Shown here: piece by piece, positions 29,150-37,307 of the stretch | Position numbering within the stretch: the first letter of the stretch is position 1 | How the letters are laid out: each line of letters begins with the position of its first letter | Assembly: GCA_949285785.1 (NCBI GenBank) | Contig: CASEAG010000005.1 | Coordinates: 1 to 46,859 of the forward strand | Source of the DNA: an uncultured Spirochaetales bacterium | GTDB lineage: Bacteria > Spirochaetota > Spirochaetia > Sphaerochaetales > Sphaerochaetaceae | Direction of reading: 5' to 3' | Length of the DNA stretch: 46,859 bases | The notes under the pieces: generated by a model | Told to the model about the DNA's origin: nothing | The model's input: the letters and a program-made list of their open reading frames with translations, nothing else | The model's database searches: none | Made by a program: the position numbers and the translations under genes

Positions 29150-29833
29150 CTACAGCGGCAGAAACGAATAGAGGTGCTGTGTGACGGGCGCCAGGGCAAG
29201 CGCCGGCAGGAAGTTGCCCGTCTGGATATGCCGGATGTCCAGCAGACCGAGGGCGAGGAAGACCAGGAGCAGACCGCCTGTCGCGGACATCGCCGCTATC
29301 CCATCTGACCCAAGCACAGGTTCCAGCCAGCCTCCAAGCAGAGTGAAGAAGCCCTGGTAGACGAGTATCGTGACGACACTCGCCGCCACGCCCTTGCCAT
29401 AGCTTGCGGCGAAGACGATCGCCATGAAGCCGTCCATGATGCTCTTTATCAGAATCAGTTCGTAGTCGCCGACGGTACCGGCCTCTATGGCGCCCACTAT
29501 GCTCATCGATCCGGTGCAGAACAGCAGGGAGGCATCGAGGAACCCCTTCGCGAACTCACCTCCCCCTTCACGGCCGCCAAGCCGCTGTCCGATGGACAGC
29601 ACCCGGTCCTCTATTCGCAAGGCGTGACCGATGAAGCCGCCGAGAAGCAGGGCGAAGAGCGCGGCTATTGCGGATGGCATCTCGAAGGCCATCTGCAGAC
29701 CGAGTACGAGCGTCACCACACCTGATGACGTCATCACGATCGTCTTGAACGACGGGGAGATGTTCTTTCTCAGCAGAAGGCCTGCGGCAGTACCCACGAG
29801 GACCGCCAATGCATTGATTACGGTGGCTATCAT
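29150..29833 (-). CDS. DUF554 family membrane protein
   Basis: An integral membrane protein of about 227 aa of the DUF554 family, whose function is not established. It opens IATVINALAVLVGTAAGLLL and has roughly six hydrophobic spans, with a polar loop near residues 85-100 (EDRVLSIGQRLGGREGG). I choose the ATG at 29833; a TTG seven codons upstream is possible. Neither has a Shine-Dalgarno. A TATCAT eight bases before the ATG suggests a leaderless or near-leaderless mRNA. It is divergent from the AEC transporter gene. Confidence 0.85.
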   Translation of the reverse strand: MIATVINALAVLVGTAAGLLLRKNISPSFKTIVMTSSGVVTLVLGLQMAFEMPSAIAALFALLLGGFIGHALRIEDRVLSIGQRLGGREGGGEFAKGFLDASLLFCTGSMSIVGAIEAGTVGDYELILIKSIMDGFMAIVFAASYGKGVAASVVTILVYQGFFTLLGGWLEPVLGSDGIAAMSATGGLLLVFLALGLLDIRHIQTGNFLPALALAPVTQHLYSFLPL

Positions 29834-29915
29834 ATCTGCCGATGATAAAATCAAGGTGGAAGCGATGCAACATGCTATTCAGCCTCATACGTCATTTCTG
29901 CTATCATCGGCAGAT
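29834..29915. promoter_or_regulatory. Divergent promoter region flanked by a 14-bp inverted repeat
   Basis: ATCTGCCGATGATA (29834-29847) and TATCATCGGCAGAT (29902-29915) are exact inverted copies 54 bp apart. One lies at the start of each divergent gene. Each copy contains TATCAT in the outward direction, usable as a -10, with weak -35 matches (TTGCAT on minus, TTCAGC on plus) about 17 bp upstream. The pair could be a duplicated promoter core or two operators for one regulator. Confidence 0.55.
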
Positions 29916-29926
29916 GGAGGCTTCAA

Positions 29927-30835
29927 ATGGTCGACATACTCGTCAGGGCAGGGTTCTTCCTGCTGATGGTCGTATTCGGTTATCTGGCAAAGAAGATCGG
30001 TGTCCTGAGCAAGGATGACGGCGTCTCTCTGGCCCGGATCGTTCTGAACATCACACTACCGTGCGCCATACTGGTGAGCTTCCGCACATTCGTGTTCGAC
30101 TGGTCCTACATGGCAATTCCGCTCATATCCTTCGCCGCAAACTGGCTCATGCTGCTCATCGGCTGGGGCATCAGCAGACACGCCACGCGCGACGAGAGGA
30201 TCTACTATATGCTGGAACTTCCGGCATACAACATCGGCAACTTCACCCTTCCATTCGTCTCCGGCATCCTCGGCGCGAGTGGTGTCGTCGCCACCTGCCT
30301 GTTCGACATGGGCAACTCCCCGATGTGTCTTGGCCTGAACTTCATAGTCACGGCATTCGCGATCAGGGAGAACCCCGGCAGGAATGTACTCTCGTCGGTG
30401 ATGTCCATATTCAGGAAGCCGTCGTTCACCGTGTACTTCGTCATGCTGCTGCTATCCATGGTGGGCATCACGCTGCCGGATGCCATATTCGATTTCGCCG
30501 GCATGATAAGCCCGGCAAACGGCCCGATGGCGATGGTCATGATCGGTCTGATGCTCGAGTTCAGCATGGACAGGACGAAACTCAGGGAGGTCTTCGGCGT
30601 CAACATCATCCGTCTCGCCCTGGCCGCTGCGATCGCATTCCTGTTCTTCAGCTTCGCCCCGTTCCCATACGAGGTCAGGAAGGCCGTCGCGATCACTGCA
30701 TTCGCCCCGATAAGCTCGGCAAGCCCGGCCTTCGTCGCCGACCTCAAGGGGGATGTCGAGCTGGTCGGCTTCGCCAGCACCGTGTCGATCGTCATCGCCC
30801 TCGTGCTGATGCCGGTCCTGTTCGCACTGCTATGA
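29927..30835 (+). CDS. AEC family transporter (auxin efflux carrier-like permease)
   Basis: A 302-aa integral membrane protein with about ten hydrophobic spans in two halves. The half-site Asn-Pro-like kinks and NITLPCAILVSF (about residues 41-52) match the AEC/MleP-type permease family, which moves organic anions such as malate. The substrate cannot be told from sequence. The ATG at 29927 has GGAGG 6 nt upstream. Its stop overlaps the next gene's start (ATGA), so the two are coupled. Confidence 0.9.
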   Translation: MVDILVRAGFFLLMVVFGYLAKKIGVLSKDDGVSLARIVLNITLPCAILVSFRTFVFDWSYMAIPLISFAANWLMLLIGWGISRHATRDERIYYMLELPAYNIGNFTLPFVSGILGASGVVATCLFDMGNSPMCLGLNFIVTAFAIRENPGRNVLSSVMSIFRKPSFTVYFVMLLLSMVGITLPDAIFDFAGMISPANGPMAMVMIGLMLEFSMDRTKLREVFGVNIIRLALAAAIAFLFFSFAPFPYEVRKAVAITAFAPISSASPAFVADLKGDVELVGFASTVSIVIALVLMPVLFALL

Positions 30836-31398
30836 TGAAGGTCGTTCTTCTTGCGGCTGGCCTGTCGATGAGAATGGGCAGGGTGAACAAGCTCACAGAG
30901 CCTATTGCCGGCTCCTGCCTGCTCGAGATCGCGATTCTCAACGCACTCTCCTACACAAATGACGTGATGGTCATCACGGGGCACGACAGACGGCGGACGG
31001 AGGCCATAGCCGGAGCACATGGAGTCGGGACGATATTCAACAGCGGATATGCCGCAGGACAGGAGACATCGATAAGAGCCGCTGCAGAAACCGTCGACGG
31101 ACCTGTGATGATTCTTCCGGCGGACCTGCCGTTCATCACGTGCGGGATATACAGGGAATGCGAACGGCACCTGGCGTCTCATGATGTCGCCCGGCCCGTC
31201 TTCAAAGGCAGACCAGGACATCCCGTCGCCCTATCAGGTCATGCGCTCACTCTGTACAGGGCAGGGACGATGGATCTCAAGGACCTTGCACGACAGCTGG
31301 ACCACGACTTCTACGAGGTTGCCGCAGACGATGTCATTCGTGACGTGGACACCCCGGAAGACCTCGCGAGGATTTCATCGCTGCTCACCAGGCAGTGA
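30832..31398 (+). CDS. MobA/MocA-like nucleotidyltransferase
   Basis: A 188-aa cytosolic NTP-transferase fold protein (187 if the second ATG is used). The nucleotide loop LAAGLSMRMGRVNKL is at residues 7-21, and the metal-site region is MILPADLPFIT (Asp-Leu-Pro). The best guess is a molybdenum-cofactor cytidylyl- or guanylyltransferase. No other molybdenum gene is in the window, so the substrate is open. The ATG overlaps the AEC stop by 4 bp, implying a two-gene operon. Confidence 0.85.
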   Translation: MMKVVLLAAGLSMRMGRVNKLTEPIAGSCLLEIAILNALSYTNDVMVITGHDRRRTEAIAGAHGVGTIFNSGYAAGQETSIRAAAETVDGPVMILPADLPFITCGIYRECERHLASHDVARPVFKGRPGHPVALSGHALTLYRAGTMDLKDLARQLDHDFYEVAADDVIRDVDTPEDLARISSLLTRQ

Positions 31399-31400
31399 AA

Positions 31401-31422
31401 AGGCCGCCCTTTCAGGCGGCCT
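31401..31422. terminator. Hairpin between convergent genes
   Basis: AGGCCGCC/GGCGGCCT with a 6-nt loop. On the minus strand it is followed by TTTT, so it serves best as the terminator of the lipoprotein gene, and it may also stop the plus-strand pair, whose stop is 3 bp away. Confidence 0.7.
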
Positions 31423-31441
31423 GGCCGTGCTTCTGCACTTC

Positions 31442-31969
31442 TCACTTGCTGGTTGCATCCACGACGTATGTGATGCTGTCGGGGCCTTTCGACCTGTTGA
31501 CGACGACAACCTGCGAAGGATCGACAAGTTCGACTGCGATTGCGGAGACCTCGGTGACGACCCTGTCGTCGACAACCTTGATCGTATACGACGGGAAGGT
31601 CACGAACGCGGCACCGAGCTCACGGGCATTTCCGATCATATCATCGATGGCGTTTGCCAGAGACACCGCATACGGATCCTCGAGATTGGGCATCTTGTCT
31701 ATGCCGAAGTACATTCTGTCGACATCGAGCACCTCGAGGGAGCCATAGCCCTTGGTGTCTCCATCGCTGGGGTTCTTTGCACTGACATCGCCGCGTCCCG
31801 TGACGGTGCCGAGGATCTCGAAGCTTCCGCTCTGCAGGTCCTCTATGCTGTCCACAGGGATGTCCCTCATGGGGAAGGTGCCGATTCCACCTCCATTGAA
31901 CGACGAACAGGATGCAAGCAGGACAAGAGCTGCAAGCGAGACGAATGCGATCTTCATTATCTTCTTCAT
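31442..31969 (-). CDS. Hypothetical lipoprotein
   Basis: A 175-aa protein from the ATG at 31969 with AGGAGG upstream. The signal peptide MKKIMKIAFVSLAALVLLAS ends in a lipobox Leu-Ala-Ser-Cys (residues 18-21). The mature part has no domain I can name. It contains ILGTVTGRGDVSA and LANAIDDMIGNARELGAAFV, a pattern like small lipoproteins with an Ala-rich helix and GAxFV strand. It follows the outer-membrane-like gene by 19 bp and likely shares its transcript. Confidence 0.75.
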   Translation of the reverse strand: MKKIMKIAFVSLAALVLLASCSSFNGGGIGTFPMRDIPVDSIEDLQSGSFEILGTVTGRGDVSAKNPSDGDTKGYGSLEVLDVDRMYFGIDKMPNLEDPYAVSLANAIDDMIGNARELGAAFVTFPSYTIKVVDDRVVTEVSAIAVELVDPSQVVVVNRSKGPDSITYVVDATSK

Positions 31970-31988
31970 TTTAATACAACCTCCTAGA

Positions 31989-32666
31989 TCAGAATCCGAT
32001 GCCAAGTCCGAAGTATGGCGTCAGGCCAAGTGCGAACGAAGCCTTCTCGAAGTCGAAATCGGCACCGCCGGGCAGATAAGCGCCGCCTTCGAGACGGGCT
32101 CCGAGATTGAGCGAGAAAGCTCCGAAATCGACGGATGTGCCGACTTCTCCATAGGCGCCCACAAGAAGCCAGGTACCGGAAGTCACACCGATCATCTCGT
32201 AGAACGTGATTCTGCTGCCGAGTCTCTGACGGAACGCGAAGCCGAAATGCAGCTGGGCTCCGACACCGCTGTCCTCCAGACTCTTCATATCGCCACTGGT
32301 CAGGGAATCAAGTCTCTTCAGATCGAATGAGCTATCGACACCTACATAGATACCCATCGTGTCGAAACCGGAGGAAACCGGCTCGTTGACGGATGTCACA
32401 GGCCTCTCGACATATCTTTTCGGGACATACCCGCTGGTACTGGCCCACTGGCCTGGAATCTGCTGGGGTTCCGCTTCGGCCTTGGAACCACCGCCCCAGA
32501 AATATCCGGTATAGTTGACTCCTGCATTGTACAGGACCGAATCACCGCCCTCCCCGATCAGGTCGATGCGGGCTCCGGCAGGCGAAAGCCTGACATAATG
32601 CGAACCGGCGAATACGGCCGATGTCACGATGAGCAATGTGATAAGAAGAACTGCTATTCTTTTCAA
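31989..32666 (-). CDS. Predicted secreted/outer-membrane beta-barrel protein
   Basis: A 225-aa protein with a Sec signal peptide (MKRIAVLLITLLIVTSAVFA, cut after Ala20). The rest alternates short amphipathic strands and ends with GLGIGF, a C-terminal Phe as BAM-recognised barrels have. Start codon TTG at 32666, with AAGGAGGGG 6-7 nt upstream. No family is recognised. It is downstream of clpB on the same strand and upstream of the lipoprotein. Confidence 0.7.
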   Translation of the reverse strand: MKRIAVLLITLLIVTSAVFAGSHYVRLSPAGARIDLIGEGGDSVLYNAGVNYTGYFWGGGSKAEAEPQQIPGQWASTSGYVPKRYVERPVTSVNEPVSSGFDTMGIYVGVDSSFDLKRLDSLTSGDMKSLEDSGVGAQLHFGFAFRQRLGSRITFYEMIGVTSGTWLLVGAYGEVGTSVDFGAFSLNLGARLEGGAYLPGGADFDFEKASFALGLTPYFGLGIGF

Positions 32667-32684
32667 TGCACACCCCTCCTTCTT

Positions 32685-32741
32685 CTATGAAGCTTTGCAC
32701 AGGATGCGCTTTAACTCAAGTGCTTTTTCATTCTTTGCCAT
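32685..32741 (-). CDS. Possible 18-codon small ORF upstream of the barrel gene
   Basis: ATG at 32741 opens MAKNEKALELKRILCKAS and stops 18 nt before the TTG of the next gene. AGGGG lies 6 nt upstream. The peptide is basic and helical-looking. It could be a translated leader or chance; nothing else supports it. Confidence 0.3.
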   Translation of the reverse strand: MAKNEKALELKRILCKAS

Positions 32742-32770
32742 GATTTTCCCCTGTAGGAGGGACATGTTGC

Positions 32771-32799
32771 AAGGGGAGCAGGCATCACCTGCTCCCCTT
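32771..32799 (-). terminator. Hairpin downstream of clpB
   Basis: A perfect 12-bp stem, AAGGGGAGCAGG/CCTGCTCCCCTT, with a 5-nt loop, 20 bp after the clpB stop. No T-run follows, so it may stabilise the clpB mRNA end or give partial termination before the barrel gene. Confidence 0.55.
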
Positions 32800-32818
32800 G
32801 GCCGAATACAATGATGGA

Positions 32819-35392
32819 CTAGTCCTGCTTCACTACGACCGACTCGCCGTCCATGACGATCCTGACCGGCCTGTCCGTGGAGAGAGTACCGGAAAGCATG
32901 GCCTTCGCCAGAGGGTTCTCGATCTCGTTCTGGACAGCTCGCCGGATCGGTCTCGCACCGAATGTCGGGTCGAAGCCGACGCGTGCGATGAACGCTGCGA
33001 CATCCTCATCCCACACGAGTTCATAGCCCCTTCTCTCCAGCCGGGTGCGAAGCGTCTCCAGCTGCAGCGTCACGATCTTCGCGACCTGCTCCTTGCCCAG
33101 CGGGTTGAAAATGATGATCTCATCGATCCTGTTTATGAACTCGGGCTTGAACGACGCCTCGATGATCGACAGTATCCTCTGTCTATCCACCTCTCCACCG
33201 CTTGCCAGGATCTCCTGACTGCCGAGGTTGCTGGTCATGATGATGATCGTGTTCGTGAAGTCGACGACACGGCCCTGGCCATCGGTCAGCCTTCCATCGT
33301 CAAGCACCTGGAGCAGCACGTTGAACACGTCTGGATGCGCCTTCTCTATCTCGTCGAACAGAATGACCGAATACGGCCGCCTTCTCACGACCTCGGTCAA
33401 CTGTCCGCCCTGGTCGTATCCGACGTATCCGGGAGGAGCTCCGATCAGTCTGGACACCGAGTGCTTCTCCATGTACTCGGACATGTCTATCCTGGTCAGG
33501 GCCTTCTCGTCATCGAACAGGAAGGAGGCGAGCTTTTTGGCAAGCAGCGTCTTGCCAACTCCGGTAGGTCCTGCGAAGAGGAAAGACCCCAAAGGTCTGT
33601 GCTCGTCGGCGATTCCGGTCTTGTTGCGTCTGATCGCATTGGCGACCGCGCTGATCGCGGCATCCTGCCCGATGACCTCCTCCGAGAGCGTCTTCTCGAG
33701 GTTCAGGTACTTCTCCATCTCCGAGGACAGCATCTTGCTTACAGGCACGCCGGTCCAGGAGGACACGATGCGTGCGATGTCGTCTTCGGTGACCTCCTCG
33801 CGAAGCAGCCGATGGTCCTCCTTCTGTATCTCCTTCAGCGACTCCTCCTTGGCTTTGATCTCCTTCTGCTTGGCGGGGATCAGGGAGTACTTGATCTCGG
33901 CCGCCCTGTTCAGGTTGCCATCCCTCTCGCAAAGCTGCTGCTCACCTGTCAGACGCTCGATCTCGGCCTTGAGCTCCTTCACACCGTTGATGGCGTTCTT
34001 CTCGTTCGTCCACTGCAGGTGCATGGCGTCATGCTTGCTTCTGAGATCTGCGAGCTCGGCATCGATCCTGTCAAGACGCTCCTTGCTGGCCTCGTCGCTC
34101 TCCCTGGAGAGTGCGGACTTCTCGACCTGCAGCTGGAGCATCTTGCGGTCGATTCTGTCAAGCTCCTCGGGCTGGCTCTCGATCTCCATCTTCAGCTGGC
34201 TGGCAGCCTCGTCGACCAGATCGATCGCCTTGTCTGGCAGGAAGCGGTTGGTGATGTATCTGTCAGACAGCGTCGCAGCCGCAACGAGGGCCTCGTCCTT
34301 GATCCTCACTCCATGGTGCACCTCATAGCGGGGCTGGAGACCACGCAGAATCGCGATCGTGTCCTCGACCGTCGGCTCCTTGGTGTACACCGGCTGGAAC
34401 CTTCTCTCGAGGGCCTTGTCGCTCTCGATGTACTTCCTGTACTCGTCGAGCGTCGTGGCTCCGATGGCATGCAACTCGCCACGGGCGAGGGCCGGCTTGA
34501 TCAGGTTCGAAGCATCGGTGCTTCCCTCCGCGGCACCTGCACCGACTATCGTATGCAGCTCATCGATGAACAGGATGACCTCGCCGTTGCTCCTGGCGAC
34601 CTCGTTGATCACACCCTTGAGCCTCTCCTCGAACTCGCCGCGGAACTTCGCTCCTGCGACCAGGGAACCCATGTCGAGGCTGAGAAGCCTCTTGCTCCTG
34701 AGCGACTCCGGCACATCGCCCTTGGCTATGCGCTGTGCAAGCCCTTCGACGATGGCCGTCTTTCCGACACCAGGCTCGCCGATGAGCACGGGGTTGTTCT
34801 TCGTCTTCCTCGAGAGCACCTGCATGACACGGCGAATCTCCTCGTCACGTCCGATGACAGGATCCATCTTCCCTTCCCGGGCAAGAGCCGTGAGGTCCTT
34901 GCAGTACTTCTTCAACGTCTGATAGCTCTGCTCAGGATCCTGGTTCGTGATCCTCTCGTTCCCGCGAACCTCTCCGATGGCCTTCATCAGGCCTTCCTTG
35001 GTGATGCCGAGATGTATGAAGACCTCCCTCTCAGGGCAGTCGACCTCGAGGACCGCGAGCAGGAAATGCTCCGCGGATGTGTACTCGTCCTTGAGATCCA
35101 TGCGGATCTTCTCAGCCTTGGAGAAGGCGTTGTATGCATTCTGCGACAGGCTCCTCTGCACTGGGCCGTACGCCTTTGGCAGAGAATCGACTATCCTTCT
35201 CAGTTCGTTCTCGAACGTGGAGGAGGATACGCCGAGCTTGTCGATCAGAGGGCGTGTGATGCCCTCCTTCTGCGCCAGAAGCGCAAGCAGGACATGTGCG
35301 ATCTCCAGCTGGCTGTGGTTCTGCTCACCGGCAAACCCGTTGGCCGTCTCGACCGCCTCCTGCAACTTGACTGTGAATCTGTTGAAATCCAT
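32819..35392 (-). CDS. clpB: ATP-dependent disaggregase ClpB
   Basis: Hexameric AAA+ chaperone that threads aggregated proteins and works with DnaK. The 857 aa comprise an N-domain (1-150), NBD1 with Walker A GEPGVGKT at 205-212, a long coiled-coil middle domain (about 405-530), and NBD2 with Walker A GPTGVGKT at 608-615 and Walker B ILFDE at 677-681. The middle domain separates it from ClpA and ClpC. A CCCCATCG element about 55 bp upstream hints at a heat-shock promoter but lacks a good partner. GC is high. Confidence 0.97.
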   Translation of the reverse strand: MDFNRFTVKLQEAVETANGFAGEQNHSQLEIAHVLLALLAQKEGITRPLIDKLGVSSSTFENELRRIVDSLPKAYGPVQRSLSQNAYNAFSKAEKIRMDLKDEYTSAEHFLLAVLEVDCPEREVFIHLGITKEGLMKAIGEVRGNERITNQDPEQSYQTLKKYCKDLTALAREGKMDPVIGRDEEIRRVMQVLSRKTKNNPVLIGEPGVGKTAIVEGLAQRIAKGDVPESLRSKRLLSLDMGSLVAGAKFRGEFEERLKGVINEVARSNGEVILFIDELHTIVGAGAAEGSTDASNLIKPALARGELHAIGATTLDEYRKYIESDKALERRFQPVYTKEPTVEDTIAILRGLQPRYEVHHGVRIKDEALVAAATLSDRYITNRFLPDKAIDLVDEAASQLKMEIESQPEELDRIDRKMLQLQVEKSALSRESDEASKERLDRIDAELADLRSKHDAMHLQWTNEKNAINGVKELKAEIERLTGEQQLCERDGNLNRAAEIKYSLIPAKQKEIKAKEESLKEIQKEDHRLLREEVTEDDIARIVSSWTGVPVSKMLSSEMEKYLNLEKTLSEEVIGQDAAISAVANAIRRNKTGIADEHRPLGSFLFAGPTGVGKTLLAKKLASFLFDDEKALTRIDMSEYMEKHSVSRLIGAPPGYVGYDQGGQLTEVVRRRPYSVILFDEIEKAHPDVFNVLLQVLDDGRLTDGQGRVVDFTNTIIIMTSNLGSQEILASGGEVDRQRILSIIEASFKPEFINRIDEIIIFNPLGKEQVAKIVTLQLETLRTRLERRGYELVWDEDVAAFIARVGFDPTFGARPIRRAVQNEIENPLAKAMLSGTLSTDRPVRIVMDGESVVVKQD

Positions 35393-35495
35393 TTCCTATA
35401 TCCCTCCATATCCCCAGGAGGGGCTGCTCACATCAAGCCAAGTTAACAACGATGGGGCGGAACGGCAAGAGCAGATGGAAAGATTCTGGCGCAGG

Positions 35496-36104
35496 TCAGT
35501 CCCTGCGAACCATCCTGTAGGCGTCCAGATAGGTGGAGATGAAGTCCTTGGAGTCGTCTGCGGAGAAGTTGCCGAGGAATGCGATCTGGAAGCAGAAGGC
35601 CTCCAGCAGCGTGAATATGTGGTTGGACACCTTGTCGACATCGCACTGTCTGATCTCGCCGTTCTTGAGCCCTGCATTCAGCAGACGCTTGAAGAGTATC
35701 GTGAGCTTTATAGTACGCTTGACGATGACACGGGAGAAGTCCACATGATCCCTCTTGCTCTGGAGCATCACGTCCATGAGGGACTGCAATGCGGCCTCGT
35801 TCTCCACGGCCTCGTCGATTATGTCGTTGCAGATATACTCGATGCGCTGGATGCAGTCGCCATATCCGCTGTCCCATGCAATCATGCCATAACGCTGGAA
35901 CATACGGCCCGTCACAAGCTTCACGGCATAGTAGAAGATCTCGTCCTTGTCCTTGAAGTACTGATATATCGTAGGGCGAGACAGACCACAATGCTCCGCG
36001 ATCAGAGACAGATTGGTATCCCTGTACCCCTCTCTTGCAAAGACATCGAGCGCAGTCTTCAGAATCTTGACCTTGCGCTCCTCGTGGTCTATCTTCTTCG
36101 GCAT
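35496..36104 (-). CDS. TetR/AcrR family transcriptional regulator
   Basis: A 202-aa dimeric repressor type. The N-terminal helix-turn-helix is LSLIAEHCGLSRPTIYQYFK (about residues 32-51). The C-terminal ligand domain does not tell the effector. It stands between argF and clpB on the same strand. Only 7 nt separate the predicted -10 from the ATG and there is no Shine-Dalgarno, so the mRNA may be leaderless. A palindrome over the -35 suggests autorepression. Its other targets are unknown. Confidence 0.92.
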   Translation of the reverse strand: MPKKIDHEERKVKILKTALDVFAREGYRDTNLSLIAEHCGLSRPTIYQYFKDKDEIFYYAVKLVTGRMFQRYGMIAWDSGYGDCIQRIEYICNDIIDEAVENEAALQSLMDVMLQSKRDHVDFSRVIVKRTIKLTILFKRLLNAGLKNGEIRQCDVDKVSNHIFTLLEAFCFQIAFLGNFSADDSKDFISTYLDAYRMVRRD

Positions 36105-36111
36105 GTTGACA

Positions 36112-36140
36112 ATACTACAACAGCATGTCTAAAAAGACAA
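36112..36140 (-). promoter_or_regulatory. tetR promoter with an overlapping palindromic operator
   Basis: On the minus strand, TTGTCT (36135-36140), a 17-bp spacer, and TAGTAT (36112-36117). A perfect palindrome TGTCTAAAAAGACA (36126-36139) covers the -35 and the start of the spacer, as expected for a repressor site. The start falls on or next to the ATG at 36104. Confidence 0.55.
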
Positions 36141-36162
36141 GAATCGGCCGATCTGTAACGAT

Positions 36163-36192
36163 GATGCCCCATACATGGCGACATGGGGCATC
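36163..36192 (-). terminator. Hairpin downstream of argF
   Basis: GATGCCCCAT/ATGGGGCATC with a 10-nt loop, 23 bp after the argF stop. No strong T-run, so its efficiency is uncertain. Confidence 0.6.
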
Positions 36193-36215
36193 ACCGTAAT
36201 CCTCAACGTCTGTCG

Positions 36216-37235
36216 TCAGCCGTTGAACCTGAGATTGCCGCACAGAGTGGCGACCAACACGGCCTTGATTGTGTGCATCCGGTTCTCCGCCTCGTCGAAG
36301 ACCACGCTGGCAGGACTTCTGAACACCTCGTCCGTGACCTCCATCTCCTTGAGTCCGAACTTCTCGTAGACCATCTTCGCCGTACTGGTGTTCATGTCGT
36401 GGAACGATGGCAGACAATGCTCGAAGATGCATGCCGGGTTGCCTGTGGCCTCCATCACATGGCGCGTGACCTGATACGGTTTGAGCAGTCCGATACGCTC
36501 CGCCATCATGTCCTCCTCGCCCATCGAACACCAGATGTCGGTGTAGATGATGTCCGCACCGTTGACCGCCTCCTCGATGTTCTCGCTTATCGTGATGGAG
36601 CTTCCGCTTATTCCGGCGAACGCTCTGCATACGCCCACGAGATCATCGGACGGGAACAGCTGACGGGGGGCGGCGATGGCGAAGTCCATCCCGACCTTCG
36701 TCGCCCCTATGAACAGGGCATTGGCGACGTTGTTCCGTCCATCCCCGACATAGCACAGCTTCATCTCGTCCAACGGCTTGTCGATGTGCTCGGTTGCTGT
36801 GAGGAAATCCGCAAGCACCTGGGTGGGATGATCGTCGTCCGTCAGCCCGTTGAACACCGGGACTCCGGAATACCTTGCCAGATCCTCGACGATGGAGTGT
36901 TCATAGCCACGGTACTCGATGCCGTCGTAAAGGCGGCCGAGAACCTTCGCAGTATCCTCCAGCGACTCCTTCTTGCCCATCTGGCTGTTGGTCAGGTATG
37001 TCACGCCGGCTCCCTCGTCGAAGCATGCGACCTCGAATGAACACCTGGTCCTTGTGGACGTCTTGTCGAATATCAGGACTATGTTCTTACCGGCGAGAAG
37101 ACGGCCCATCATCGAAGGGTCGCACGGCTGGGTGTTCTTCTTTTTCTTCAGCTCACGGGCAAGGGCGATGAGATAGAGGATCTCCTCCTTCGTATAATCC
37201 TTCAACGTGAGAAAGCTTCTTCCCTTGAGGTCCAT
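36216..37235 (-). CDS. argF: Ornithine carbamoyltransferase
   Basis: Makes citrulline from carbamoyl phosphate and ornithine. It is 339 aa. The carbamoyl-phosphate loop Ser60-Thr-Arg-Thr-Arg64, the HPTQ motif (in [12 protein letters not shown]), the ornithine-loop region DIWCSMGEE and the catalytic HCLP ([10 protein letters not shown]) are all present. TAGGAG precedes the ATG at 37235. Two ARG-box-like sites at its promoter argue for arginine-repressed, biosynthetic use; the catabolic ArcB role cannot be excluded as no arc or other arg gene is in view. Confidence 0.95.
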   Translation of the reverse strand: MDLKGRSFLTLKDYTKEEILYLIALARELKKKKNTQPCDPSMMGRLLAGKNIVLIFDKTSTRTRCSFEVACFDEGAGVTYLTNSQMGKKESLEDTAKVLGRLYDGIEYRGYEHSIVEDLARYSGVPVFNGLTDDDHPTQVLADFLTATEHIDKPLDEMKLCYVGDGRNNVANALFIGATKVGMDFAIAAPRQLFPSDDLVGVCRAFAGISGSSITISENIEEAVNGADIIYTDIWCSMGEEDMMAERIGLLKPYQVTRHVMEATGNPACIFEHCLPSFHDMNTSTAKMVYEKFGLKEMEVTDEVFRSPASVVFDEAENRMHTIKAVLVATLCGNLRFNG

Positions 37236-37253
37236 TGCAAACTCCTAAAATTA

Positions 37254-37307
37254 TGTATTTTTATTCAGTCTTTACCCAATCATATTGAATAATATTTCAT
37301 CATTCAA
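37254..37307 (-). promoter_or_regulatory. argF promoter with two ARG-box-like operators
   Basis: On the minus strand, TTGAAT (37302-37307), a 17-bp spacer and TATGAT (37279-37284, 5 of 6). TGAATAATATTTCA (37286-37299) fills the spacer, and TGTATTTTTATTCA (37254-37267) lies just after the start. Each matches the core TGAATWWWWATTCA with one mismatch, and their starts are 32 bp apart, three helical turns. This is a repressor-type layout for an ArgR/AhrC protein. The -35 overlaps the end of rmuC. Confidence 0.7.

Noticed and set aside
32798..35446. 882-codon plus-strand ORF opposite clpB
   Set aside because: Composition shadow of clpB in the opposite frame; no recognisable domain.
35440..35460. 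Heat-shock (sigma-32 type) promoter for clpB, from CCCCATCG
   Set aside because: No CTTGAA-like -35 at an acceptable distance; left as a hint only. No CIRCE element either.
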